From Scytalidium lignicola (taxonomy: Eukaryota; Ascomycota; Leotiomycetes): a stretch of 64,000 nt of DNA. The stretch is from positions 124,001-188,000 of the forward strand of contig NCSJ02000033.1 in NCBI GenBank assembly GCA_002812745.2, written 5' to 3'. The notes under the pieces are model-generated. The model made no database searches, had not been told where the DNA came from, and saw only the letters and a program-made list of their open reading frames with translations. A program made the translations under genes and the position numbers. Below are positions 1 through 14,380 of the stretch, piece by piece; within the stretch, counting starts at the first letter, position 1; every line of letters begins with the position of its first letter.

Positions 1-3171
<3,171 letters not shown>

Positions 3172-4454
3172 TAGGTGTATATATAGCACTATTACAAGGG
3201 CAATGATTGATGAAATTCAGGTCTGGTAAAGGAATGTGGGGACGGATGGCGGCCGTCAAGCTATTGTATTTGTACGAAATGTACATTGGGAGCACCCTCA
3301 GGAGATGGCGTTTAGGACATTAGGTATTTCCTGGATTGGAGATGGATATTTGATTGCTTTTTTTATTTTGTTACGCGTTGTTCAGTCCTGGTTATGGCCG
3401 TCCTATACGTTTGACGCGTCTATATAGGACCAGGGCTAGGCGTTTCATCACCTGTCAAGTCGATGACAGGGCATATATTACAGACATAGGTGGCATCCTC
3501 AGAATTTGCATTATCTCCTTTCGAGCATCGATCGTTGGAATCCTTTAATTGGAGCTAGCAGTTGCGGTCTTCTTCGGGTTTGTTTCGGGCACCTGTCTCG
3601 ATGGATTGCTGTATATACAGAGGATCATCATGCATAATTTTAGTGTTGCACTTACAATCTAAGCAGATAAACATGCTCCTCTTTTAGAACGAGCCTTAGT
3701 GAGACTCTAGCAGATGAATGGCTACATCTGTAAACGTTATCTCAGTTCTGTTTAAAACACGTAGGGAGAGGGTCTTCCGACCCCACGCCAATCTGCTGAA
3801 TCACATCAGTGCATATAGCACCCAGCATCAAGTGACTCAGCATGAACTAACAAAGAAGGTCCACGGTGAGCCAGATACCTCGAGCTATATCCGGTAAATG
3901 AAGACGCACATATTGCCACGAACACGAGTCAGGTAATTGCCGGTTAGACGGAAACGGAAAATAGGGGCCGGTCGAAACTTCAGCCTTTGGGTCTGGGCGC
4001 ACAGTCAGATTCAGCACCGTCTCTCCTCCCCCGCTCCCGTTCCCCCAGATTTCGGAATGCACAGACCACAAATATAGCACCCCCAGAACTCTACATTACT
4101 CGTCAACTCGTTCGCGACGAAGCACTCAATTAACTCCAGCAATTCCCGGCTCCGCGTTTCGAGATGCTATCACGCAAAAACAATGAGGGGTACTGTGCGC
4201 CTCTTTGGTCTTACAAATACGGGATGACGGATGGCCATTGGCAGGCAGCTCTTCTCTTCCATAGTAGAAGGTCATGAGGGTCATCTTTTATTGATCCTAT
4301 ATATCTCCCGCCTTTCTCCTTCTCTCCCTTTCCTTATTTTTCTCTCTTTTCGTCTGTTATTTATCACTCTTTATCTACAGCTTTTCTTATATCCTCGATC
4401 CAAAGTTTTGGATAGCCCACGTTTACGTGTGGACGAGTAAAACTTCCAAGCACA
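3172..4454. other. Intergenic region between tandem genes
   Basis: No convincing gene is seen on either strand; the open frames are short and overlap in several frames. The last 150 bases before 4455 are a pyrimidine-rich CT tract (about 4300-4400), typical of a fungal core promoter and 5' leader for the downstream oxidase gene. An ATTGG (reverse CCAAT) lies near 4237. Confidence 0.6.
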
Positions 4455-6517
4455 ATGTCGACCTACAATGAATCCATCGGTGATGTCGATATCATCTTCG
4501 CCGGAGGTGGAACCGCAGCATGTGTGACAGCGGGAAGGCTGGCAAGCGCAAACCCAGATCTCAAGATCCTCCTCGTTGAGGGAGGCAAGAATAACTACAA
4601 CGATCCTACCGTTGTCAACCCCGCGGTTTATCTGAGCCATCTCGCTCCTGACAGCTCTACAGCATTAGTAAGTATTGTGCCCGTATATACTAAGATTACT
4701 CGGAGATGTGACTATATACTTCTGCCAATGATGGGTTGCTGGTATCTAATTCCCCTTTCGTAGTTCTACAAATCCAAGAAATCAGAACATCTTGCCGGCC
4801 GCGAAGCTATCGTACCCGCTGGTGGTATACTTGGTGGGGGCTCGTCCATTAACTTTATGATGTACACAAGGGCCCAAGGCGTAGATTTTGATAGCTGGAA
4901 GACCCCTGGTTGGGGTTCTGAAGATATGTTGGAGATGTGTAAAAAGCTGGAGACATATCATCCCAAGGGGGATGGCATCGATCCAAGCAAGCACGGTTAT
5001 AATGGACCAATTCATATCTCTGATGGAGGATACAGAGGCAAGAGTGAGAAGGAGTTCATGTCTACTGTCAATGGTATGGGATTTAAGAAGATTACCGATC
5101 TCCAAGACTTGGAAGCAACTGGAGGATTCTCCGTAGGTCTGCCCTATTAACAGTCTTCGGGACATATTTGCTCACTTGACGATAGCACTGGCATCGTTAT
5201 GTCTCACCAGATGGGAAACGGCAAGATACTGCCCATTGCTACATCCATCCGTTGATGCAGGATGGAAAGCATCCAAATCTTCATCTGCTCGTTGAGTCCA
5301 AAGTTATCCGCGTCATCTTCGATAAGTCTACCCCACCAAAAGCTATTGGTATCGAATACACACCGAATCCAGCATTTCAACCCAAAACATCTCTCTCAAA
5401 GCCGGTGCATAAGATCATAAAGGCTAAGAAGCTTGTTGTTGTGTCAGCCGGTGCTCTTGGCACACCTCAAATCCTTGAGCGATCCGGTGTAGGTAACCCT
5501 GAGCTCCTAAAGAAGATGGGCATTCCAGTTGTTGCCGATGTCCCTGGTGTCGGTGAGAATTACCAAGACCATCATCTAGTTCTGTATCCCTATAGAACAT
5601 CTCTCGGCGAACGTGAGACACTAGATGGCATTCTTAGCGGACGGAGAGACTTCGTGAAAGCACTAGAAGAGAAAGATCCACTTCTTGGCTGGAACGGAAT
5701 TGGTTAGACCACATATCCCACTCTAAAAGAGGCCAGCTAAAGCCAGATAACTGACGCATCCTTAGATATCTGCTCAAAGCTCCGTCCCACTGATACGGAG
5801 ATCGCCCGTCTTGGCCCTGATTTCCAGAAGCTGTGGAACAAGGACTTCGCCCCATATCCGACTCGGCCTTTAATGCTAACGGGGATAGTCAATGCTTGGC
5901 TGGCCGATCCATCACTCGTGAAACCAGGCCAATATATCAATGTTGGCACCTACACTGCCTATCCATACTCACGAGGCAGCATTCACATCACAGATAAAGA
6001 CGACGTCACTAACGGTTATGAGTTTGACGCTGGATTCATGAATCATCCTGCCGACATCAAAGCACAGCTTTGGATTTATAAACTTACACGAGAGATTGTG
6101 AGACGGTTGAATTACTACAAAGGGGAGGTAGAGCTAGGACATCCAAATTTTAAGCCCGGCAGTAAAGCTGCTTTGGTTGACTTTACGCTACCTGGAGAGA
6201 AAGCTCCGTCTGTCCTCGGGGATATACAGGATATTGAGTATGATAGTGATGATGATGATGCTATTGAGAAGTGCATTAGGGAGAACGTCAACACGACATG
6301 GCATTCCATAGGAACGTGTGCTATGCGTGCGAGGGACCAGGGAGGCGTTGTTGACAAGGATTTAAATGTTTATGGGACAAGGGCGTTGAAGTTAGTGGAT
6401 CTTAGTATCTGTCCTGAGAATGTGGGGGCCAATACTAATAACACTGCTCTTGCGGTTGGGGAGAAAGCTGCTGTTATTATTGGGAGGGAGTTGGGGAGGA
6501 TTTCAGCTCTACTCTGA
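4455..6517 (+). CDS. Alcohol-oxidase-like GMC flavoenzyme
   Basis: A glucose-methanol-choline family FAD oxidoreductase, closest in motif layout to fungal alcohol (methanol-type) oxidases, which oxidise short primary alcohols to aldehydes with release of H2O2. Four exons: 4455-4667, 4764-5132, 5186-5702 and 5766-6517, giving 616 aa. Seen: the N-terminal FAD-binding GGGT segment after DVDIIF; the ILGGGSSINFMMYTRA signature; SAGALGTPQILERSGVG; and the C-terminal active-site His in TTWHSIGT with the downstream Asn in NTNNTAL. It is shorter than yeast alcohol oxidases (about 660 aa), lacking an internal segment before the acidic DSDDDD stretch. The C terminus ends ISALL rather than a peroxisomal tripeptide such as ARF, so peroxisomal import is not supported. 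The physiological substrate cannot be told from sequence. Confidence 0.9.
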
Positions 6518-7356
6518 CATATGGTATTAAGGTTTAAATGAGAAATATGATGATATCTGTGTTTAATTCCGTTTTACAGTATTTATCCTAGCAGTTCGAT
6601 AGCCTATTTAAGGGACCAATTTATCCACGGTACTATTTCTAATGTCCGTCCTCCTTATAATATTTCAATGAAGATGCATGTGCTGAAATACTAAGGGAAA
6701 TTTCAGAGTAAAACGGCTTGGCTTCCATATGCATGTAAAAATCTGGAAGTCGAGAATAGCTGTGTTATGTGCCTACAGAAACGCAAAGAACTTTAGGAAT
6801 GGCTGGTCTTGAATGCAATTATTCTAGCACATTCAAACGTATTAAGACTTAACAAGGCGATCAGTCACTATCGCAATCTACATCTGCAACAACGAGGGAA
6901 CCTAGAGGCATGATTTATGTATTTCGACCCATTCTGTTCTGCCGATAATGACAAAGTATGAAAAGAGAATAAAAAGGACAAGGAGAATCCGCGCAGCAAA
7001 CGACACACGCATCAGAAAACCGGTATGGGAAAACAGGTAAAACAAAGAGGAAAAAATGTAGTTCAATTATCAAAAGCCGATTCCCCAAATTTGATTTCCC
7101 TCACACGCGCCATTGGTTCAACTAAAAAGTTTAACGTTCTCCGGTTTTCCAACAATGCCATTACGATATCTCATCAGTCCCCATCGTTTACCACCAGCTT
7201 TAAATTGCCAGATTAGTGCCAGAAGGTCGGAATGCAGAGGATGGCCGGATCGATCAAAATGACAAGTGGAATTCTAATATGAAGTGCAGAGGGAAGGAAA
7301 GTTCGTTCCATTCATTCAGGTAAGCAAGCAAGGGTATCTAGGGTGACTGAGTTGCC
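6518..7356. other. Intergenic region between convergent genes
   Basis: This lies between the 3' ends of the oxidase and ypt1. It is moderately AT-rich with only short open frames (for example 7025-7216, which lacks gene features). Nothing further is recognised beyond probable 3' UTRs. Confidence 0.5.
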
Positions 7357-8392
7357 TTAACAACATCCACCAGCAGACCCTTGTTGTACGCCTTGGCCTT
7401 GTCCGACTTGAACGGTGGGCTTGTTGTTTGCTGTGGTTGTTCCCATTCTCTCCTTGATCTGACGAGCCATTGTGAGGAAAGCTTGCTCGACGTTGCTTGC
7501 ATTCTTTGCAGAAGTCTCCAGGAATGGAATACCTAAGCTATCCGCGAATTCCTATAATTGTTGTTAATCATAATTCTTACAACATATGGGGGGCAGCACA
7601 TGACAAATACATATGGCCAACTAGTGTCGATGGACCATGTGATCAGATGCATGTGACATGACGTACCTTGGCGACGGTGTACTCAACGACCTTCTTGTCC
7701 GTCATATCACTCTTGTTGCCTACGAGAAGCTTGTTGACGCCCTCAGTAGCATATCGGTCAATCTCTTGGAGCCATTGCTTGACATTGTTGAAGGAATCCA
7801 TATCCGTGACATCGTATACGACGCAGATTCCATGTGCACCTCGGTAGTATGAAGATGTGATTGTTCGGAATCGTTCCTGTCCAGCGGTATCCCACTATTT
7901 TAAATTAGTATAATATTTTCCTGTCAACTCCTGTGTCCTGTAGGTTCTTACAATTTGTAACTTCACTGTCTTGCCATCTAGCTCGATCGTTCGGATTTTC
8001 TGTGCGATTGTTAATAGCCGTACCCAGTTAAATTCCCTCCAAGGTGAGACCCACGAAATCAACACCAATAGTCGAGATGTAACTCTCAGTGTATGTGTCA
8101 TCTGCAAATCGCAACAGCAAGCAGGACTTTCCTACACCTGAGTCTCCGATAAGGAGGAGCTTGAAGAGATAGTCGTATCTGCCAAGTTGGTAAGTATTTT
8201 TGTCAGACGATGAACGTAAGAGTCCTTAAGATGAATATTATCTTCATTTCAAGGAGAGCGAGAGGAGCTGGGGGCACACTGTAAAGGTTAGCATCATCGT
8301 TCGTAGACCCAAGAACTGGATAAGGTCCGCCGGAAAGGTGATCCAGCACAGCTGTAGCTGACAGGCAGGGGGGCTTACTACTCGGGATTCAT
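7357..8392 (-). CDS. ypt1: Rab1-type GTPase Ypt1
   Basis: A small GTPase that directs ER-to-Golgi traffic and autophagy. Five exons read on the minus strand: 8382-8392, 8055-8178, 7952-7999, 7667-7894 and 7357-7551, giving 201 aa, the usual Ypt1 length. The first coding exon is only 11 nt; the donor is GTAGTA just inside the Glu codon, which restores the MNPEYDYLFK start. Motifs seen: P-loop GDSGVGKS, switch [26 protein letters not shown], and a C-terminal GGCC double-cysteine tail for geranylgeranylation. The gene runs toward the GMC oxidase and away from the mitochondrial-protein gene to its right. The identity is secure. Confidence 0.97.
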
Positions 8393-9012
8393 GATGAAAG
8401 AAAATAGATTATCAGAGGCTGACTATGGGATGAAAATTTCTCTTGGGATAGTAAGTCCTGTGGATAACGTTGAAGTTTCGTGGAGTTGAATCGGGGATGA
8501 CAAGCGGAGGATGTATGAGTATGGAACTCTCTTTCGTTGATGTCGTCGCAACACACAGATGCTGGGATTCCGCCTCAGGTACCCCTAGACGATCATGTGA
8601 CTAAGCTGACTAAGCTGACCTCAAATAGAATAACTATACGAGAGATTGGATGATAGATTTCTTGGCTTAGAAGTGGCACACGTTAGAAGTTATATACTTT
8701 GGAGTTGAGTAGGTTGCCTCCCTGCCTTTAAAGAAGCTGAGTCATTTTAAAATATGCCTCTTTATGTTTGCCTGGCAGCCACGATCTTTTGATTTTATTT
8801 CGGTGAGAAGGCTTTCTGCTGGGACAGACCGCCACGGCACTTCCCCTTTCAGCGGAACTGCCCATCGATAACCGCGACCCGCGATAAAGCTCCGCCAACT
8901 TTTCTTTTGCAGACAAGCAATCTTCCAAGCAAGCACCCAAGGACAAAGACAACCCTCTTTTGCATGCGTGAGCTTTGATGCATCTGGTGGCAAGCAATTA
9001 ACTAGGAGGCTG
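8393..9012. other. Divergent intergenic region
   Basis: This is the shared upstream region of ypt1 (minus) and the gene starting at 9013 (plus). It contains a short tandem TGACTAAGC repeat (about 8598-8620). The minus-strand frames at 8728-8997 overlap one another and show no gene-like composition. No specific operator is identified. Confidence 0.5.
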
Positions 9013-9981
9013 ATGTCGACACCTTCCAGTCTTCTCCGTGTCAGTTCTCAAATTGGTCCCAAATTCTCCGCAGGACCGGTCATTGCTCGACTATGGCACC
9101 CACCAGCACATCTCATAGCCACAAACGCAAGGCATTTTACTGCCCTCCAGACAGAAACGAGAAGCTTTCCTGAAGTCTCATTCACAAGTTCATCTCCACA
9201 ATTCAAGCCAGATCCCAGAGACAACGATCCTAATAAACCCGATGAGCGAACTTTAAAGTTAGGTAAAAGTAAGGCAATCCCCTTCCATTCCATTCCCCTT
9301 CTCCAAAAATTATTATCAAACACCCAATTCCCTTTCTCCCGATTTCCCTTTTGCCTAAAATTCAGAAGAGAAAAAAAAGCTAACAAACCACCACCAAAAA
9401 AACCAGCCCTCCGAATCCTCCAAGAACGTCTCCCAACCCTCCTCCAATCCCCGCTCCCGCAAGAGATCCTCTCCCCGCAAATAACCCTCCATCTCTTCCC
9501 CTCCACTCACCCTCACCTCCCTACCGTGACCGGCCGTGTAGCCTACAACGCCGCACTATGGACCTCCCCAATCGCCTGGGGCTGCATGCCCATCGTCGGG
9601 AACGTCAAGCTGCGAATCCTCTCGGAGCGGATGGTGAGATCGCCAGTGCGATCATATGCCGATGCATCTGCGCAGATCCGTCCAGAGCAGTTACTTGTGA
9701 AGTGGCAGACTGTTAGGAAAAATAAGGCGAAGGGGGAAGATGACAGGAAGGAGTTTACAGGGCTTTTTATTTTCGAGTTTGATGCTGAAGGAAGGATCGT
9801 AAGTCATACTATTGAGAATGTTGAAGAAGGCGGGAGTTGGGAGAGGGGTGTTGGTGCCAAGGTTGTCGGGTTGACGGACTGGTTACTTGGAGGGATGAAG
9901 AATGGGCGTGGGGAGGGTGGGACACCTTTTCCTGCCTGTTCAGGGGTGGTTGAGTATGGAGAGACGACTTGTAAGAAATAA
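9013..9981 (+). CDS. Conserved fungal mitochondrial protein of unknown function
   Basis: I do not recognise a named function. The start is taken at the ATG 9013 because the longer frame from 8968 opens with GTG. The N terminus (MSTPSSLLRV... rich in Arg, Ser and Ala) reads as a mitochondrial presequence. The uninterrupted frame hides an intron at 9269-9406: donor GTAAGG, branch GCTAAC at 9379, acceptor CCAG. Its 138 nt are a multiple of three and stop-free. Splicing joins LKLGK directly to TLRILQERL and removes a low-complexity Pro/Lys/Phe stretch that looks non-coding, giving 276 aa. The middle (SPQITLHLFPSTHPHLP... WTSPIAWG) looks like the conserved core. It lies head-to-head with ypt1. It may belong to a small NTF2-like or DUF-type mitochondrial family, but that is a guess. 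Confidence 0.75.
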   Translation: MSTPSSLLRVSSQIGPKFSAGPVIARLWHPPAHLIATNARHFTALQTETRSFPEVSFTSSSPQFKPDPRDNDPNKPDERTLKLGKSKAIPFHSIPLLQKLLSNTQFPFSRFPFCLKFRREKKANKPPPKKPALRILQERLPTLLQSPLPQEILSPQITLHLFPSTHPHLPTVTGRVAYNAALWTSPIAWGCMPIVGNVKLRILSERMVRSPVRSYADASAQIRPEQLLVKWQTVRKNKAKGEDDRKEFTGLFIFEFDAEGRIVSHTIENVEEGGSWERGVGAKVVGLTDWLLGGMKNGRGEGGTPFPACSGVVEYGETTCKK

Positions 9982-10459
9982 GGCTTTGGTATTGTATGAA
10001 TTGGTTAGCGTTCAATTATGGGGCCTGGAGTTTAGGAATAGGTGGATATTCACGGTTTGTATAACTTGGTATCATGTACAAATATTAAAGATACTTACAC
10101 CCCTCTATATAATGAAATAAAAAACCAGTCACAATTTTAGTTTTCGGACGGAGGGAATCTCCGTATCATACGCTCACTCAGCTATTTCTGTCTAAATTCT
10201 TGGGACACTAGGGTATATATTAATAAAAATGGTATATATGATAGTAGAGAACCAAAAAGGTAGCCTCCTATAACTTCAGTCAGCATCCATGACACCCAGC
10301 CAGCCAATCCCCTGTGCATCAAAGCCTAAACCAAAGGAACGCCGGCTCATCAAGTCACCCATTGCTGACCCAAACCGCCTTTCTACATAACAAATATTAA
10401 AGAGCGTAGTAATTAAACCTCCGGATTAACGAATGAAAAATAGTGTACAGGAACTTCCA
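9982..10459. other. Intergenic region between convergent genes
   Basis: AT-rich 3' flanks of two convergent genes. No gene, RNA or repeat is recognised. Confidence 0.5.
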
Positions 10460-13458
10460 TCAAGCTAAGCCCAGCCACTTGAACGCTTTCTTGCTGCGCA
10501 CCTTCTTCATTTCATCAAGTTTGTTTCTCTTTCGCATTTCAGGCATTGCGGTTGTGCCGGAACGTCCCATCACCATGCGATCGTATTCATCTTCACTGTC
10601 TTCGCCAAGATAAAAATTCTCCCAATCTTTCTCCAACTGTTTTTCTCTGGCCTCTTCTCTCCTTGCCTTTTCACTACCAGTAGTGCGTGTAGAGGCAATA
10701 GACGAAGCATAATTAGGCCTCGAGCGCGATGCCTTCTTGCGTGAATGAGCGTACGAGACACGGTCGCTTTCAGTCGGAGAGTCTGGGATTGGTGGTACAG
10801 GATATTTAGCAAATATAGGGCTAGGTTCAGGTTCAGGAGTATAAAATGATGATCTCTCGATAAGAGCTTGCGATATTGACGATAGAAGACTCTTGATTTC
10901 TATTGGTGACGCAGTGCTTGGGAGTAGATAGTCTGCTTTAGATAATGAGATAACTGATAATCTGTTTCGTAGGTGTGCTGGTAGCGAATTTGGTTGGGAA
11001 GTCGAACGAGTGGAAAAGGAAGATTGGGTGTAGTGGTTGTGGATCGAATCAGTCCTCGACCGTTGGAAGATAATTTGCGCCGCCCTCGAGGCTGGATCAG
11101 TTGACAAGAGGGTGGTAGGTTGGTCTTCAAAAGACGGTTCGCTGGCAAGACCGTCCAGAATTCCAGCAACTTTAAACAAGTCTGCACCGATAAGCTTGCG
11201 GAGGGCAAGCACGGTAGAGAGATGTGTGATCGGGTAGTGGAGGATTAGGAGACCGATCATAGGGTTACTAGCCAAGTAAGCCTCAAGATGAGGAACCAGC
11301 ATAGTGGCAAGAGCTTTAGGGTTCGACCATGGCCTAGCACTGGTACGTTTAGACTGCTCTTCGGCAGTTTGCAGGACATTTGCGACGAAATATCTATTTC
11401 AATTTAATAAATATAATGACAAATCAAAAAGGGGGAAAGGGAGCTTCTATACCTAAGATCAAGCTTTCCAGCTCTGTTGATACCACTCTTCTTCATCCCG
11501 AGTGCCTCGATCTGCCCTGATATATGCGCAAAGAAGTCCATATCGACGCCATCCTCATGACCGAAGGCTATGATTTGATCGACGGTTGTCCGCTGGAAGC
11601 CGGTATTGTCATCAATATTTCCAAAAACGGGCTTCCATAATCTATCAGTTCCCGCGGTTATCGAGTTATAGCCTTGGCTGTATCCTGTCTCACCCGTTGG
11701 AAAGTACGAATCTAGTATGGCTCGCAGAGAGTCTTGTATATGAACTGCATTGCTGGTGTTGGTGTAAGAGAAATCACAGAATTTCTGTGATATTCCATTC
11801 GCAGTTGGAGGTGGTGTCATGTTTGGTGTTGCAAGGCCTCCAAATCTTCTCATTTCACTAGCAGATCGGGGTGGCTCGAGCTGTTTAGACTCAAGAGGAG
11901 AGCTATCTCCGTCTGGGCGGTAGGAATCACTCTTTTGACGCCTATGGCTTCTTTCATCGTCTGTCTCGGCTGCAATATCTCTCGAAAGTCTAGGAACACT
12001 CAATTCATGACTAGGAATAAAGACTAGACTGTTCGTAGGTGATGGAACCAGGCTTGTCTTTGGTTTTGGTGGTGGTGGTGGTGGTATAGGGTAGCTGCCA
12101 TCCTTATATGATGTAATGACAAACTCGAGAATCTCATCCGAAGAGCCGTCTTTAAAATGAATGACTAGATCTTCTAACAGTGGGAGTACGGGTTCATACG
12201 ATAGAATTTCTTGCGATTTTCTAGACGATACGGCAGTGACATCTATGGCTGAATCTTCTGAAAATGTTCCTCGACGGCCAAATGGTCGCGATTCTGTAAC
12301 AGACGATTCGATAGAGGCGCTGGGCAATAGAGTCTTCTTGCTTGCGACAGGAGAGCCGCCATAGACTGTTTTAGGCAACTGGAAGATCGGAAGGCTAGAT
12401 TTTCTTTGTAGCCTACCATCTGCGGTAAATGGCCTCATGACAATAGGGCTTCCAGATGCATCTTGCTCTGGTGAGCCTGGGCCAAATGTGCCTTCCGGGG
12501 TTTTAGTAGTCCTCACATCAATCATCTCTGCCGACTTAGCCCTCTTGTTAGATGCTCTGAGATATTTCGAGGGTACATCAACGACGTAGGCTTCTCCCAA
12601 TACGACATCTTCCGTGAATATCTTGGGATCTGCGAAAGCACTGCCTAGCGGAGACGTAAAGTCTTCGAGATCACTGTCATCTCCCGACTGCTCGGCTTGA
12701 TCAGCGTCTTGGAGTTTCCTGGCAATCGGCGAGGGAATCTGACCCCCAAAGGTCGTCCTTTTCTCGGCTCGACTTGTCACACCTTCTTGGGGCATTAGAG
12801 CTTCCCAGGATTGCTCGGGGGATTCCTCCACTATTAGATCGGCAGTCTGCGATGAAGCAGTCGGTACTCGAGATATGTAACCAAATTCCTGACCTGGTAG
12901 GCCGCGGATCTCTGGCTCCGGTGTTGCTGTTCTCGCCGGGCTATGGTCTCTATTCTGCCCAGCTGGTATCGAAGTTGCTGTTTCTTCCTCGTTGAAAGCC
13001 GTACTGGAGCTGACAACCCGCGAGCCCTCTCGTGGCACAGGTTGGCTTCTCAACAATCCGTCCACTCCATCCTTTACCGCCTCGTTGAACAATCTCTCGG
13101 CCTCCCGAACATTTCCATCTGTCGAGTGGTCGCAGATCGCCCTGACACATGCTGCTCGCGCACAGACTGTACCGCCATTCAAGAACACCAGTCTCGGTTG
13201 AGTCGGTGTTGACAGTCTGAGGAAGGAGTGGGCCCTTTCGATTCGAGCCGTGAGAGCGGCGTGGACATGGTGGATATATGAATTTGGGTCGAAGGGTCCA
13301 CGCTGCCGGGTCGGTGGCAAACTGGATTCGAGGGAGGGGATTATTAGGATCTTGGACGAGGGTGGAATTAATTGGAGTTGGATTGCGATTGTATCGACGT
13401 CGCCTTCGAAAGCTACTATCTGCCCGCAGTTGTCTGGTAGGTGCCGAGTAGAATCCAT
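10460..13458 (-). CDS. Large conserved fungal protein ('gastric mucin-like')
   Basis: Two exons, 11454-13458 plus the last base at 11453 and then 10460-11393, with a 59-nt intron opening GTATAG and closing ATAG; the spliced junction reads KLDLRYFVANVLQ. The product is about 979 aa. I chose the ATG at 13458 (MDSTRHLPDNCG); the frame extends further upstream through low-complexity sequence that looks untranslated. The N terminus (to about residue 140) and the block around the intron (SYTNTSNAVHIQDSLRAIL to ADLFKVAG) look ordered and conserved. Between them is a long Ser/Pro/Glu-rich disordered region with a poly-Pro run (PIPPPPPPKP). The C terminus is basic and may be coiled-coil (EKARREEAREKQLEKDWE). 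Such proteins are often labelled gastric mucin-like in ascomycetes; that label is recalled and says nothing about function. Confidence 0.82.
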
Positions 13459-13503
13459 GGCGCGAATACGTGGGAGGAGAGTATTATGGAAATAATGCAA
13501 GTC

Positions 13504-13522
13504 GGTAGGTAGGTAGGTAGGT
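13504..13522. repeat. (AGGT)n microsatellite
   Basis: A tandem GGTA/AGGT tetranucleotide run just upstream of the mucin-like gene start. Confidence 0.85.
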
Positions 13523-13770
13523 TTGGTTTGACGGTAGCAACGAGTATGCCCAAAGATCTCGAACCAGCGAGCTTTGGTTACATAGGAAGGAAAAGAATAA
13601 TACGGGTGCGTCTGTGTTTTGCGAGTGCAGCTGTAGTCGGGATGGCGCGTTGCTCCTTGATAAATACTGTGGTTTGCTAGTAATAAGAACCGTACGGCGA
13701 TGCAACCCAAGAGCTAGCCCTGCACCCGTTTTCGGCCAAGCTACAATACTCGTTGGACCAGCTGCTCCCT

Positions 13771-13823
13771 TGCTGTTACTACTGCTGCTGCTGCTGTTGC
13801 TGCTATTACTATTATTGCTGCTG
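13771..13823. repeat. (CTG)n-type trinucleotide repeat
   Basis: An imperfect run of CTG/TTG/TAT triplets, giving a poly-Leu frame on one strand and poly-Ser/Asn on the other. This explains the apparent open frames here. Confidence 0.85.
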
Positions 13824-14180
13824 GCGATGGGGAAGGAGCGGTGGGTGATACACCTTTTCAATCGGGGAACAGAACAGAACAGAAAGACGCAGGAGACGAA
13901 AAAAGAAAAAGAAAAAGGAAGAGTGCAGATGACTCTCGTGGCATGGCCATACAGTAATAGATCAATCAACCATCGGCTTTCTTGACGCCATTTTTCCGAT
14001 TCGGGGGGATGGTGGAGATGCGTGTCCCAGGGCCGAGCGCATGGGCTTACGAGTTAGTCTGACGTCCCCAGCGCTATGGGCAGCACCGCAGGAGGAAATC
14101 TTCGCTGGGCCAAGGGGGACCCCCAACGTGGCCGCGCTAACAGACCGGGCCAGCCAGGCACCCAGGCACTCACACTCAAA

Positions 14181-14229
14181 AGGTACAAAGGCAGAAAGGC
14201 AGAAAGGCACCAAAGGCACCAAAGGCACA
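14181..14229. repeat. Short GGCAGAAA/GGCACCAAA tandem repeat
   Basis: Two related short units repeat in tandem within the gene-free spacer. Confidence 0.7.
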
Positions 14230-14325
14230 TCCGTGGTGCGTGCCCATCGATCCGCAGCTTTTCCCTTTGGGCGCCGGCAAAACATGATGCCTGCAGATAT
14301 GACAACTGCCAGCGCTGTGGCCAGG

Positions 14326-14380
14326 CACGCACACACGCACACACACACACACACACACAACACACGCACACGCACACGCC
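14326..14380. repeat. (CA)n microsatellite
   Basis: An imperfect CA/CG-CA dinucleotide run. It produces open frames with His-Thr and Cys-Val repeats on the two strands, which are not genes. Confidence 0.92.

Noticed and set aside
8968..9012. N-terminal extension of the mitochondrial-protein frame
   Set aside because: It opens with GTG, and the ATG at 9013 gives a proper presequence.
13459..13710. Upstream extension of the mucin-like protein frame
   Set aside because: The extension is low-complexity and crosses the AGGT microsatellite; MDSTRHLPDNCG at 13458 is a better start.
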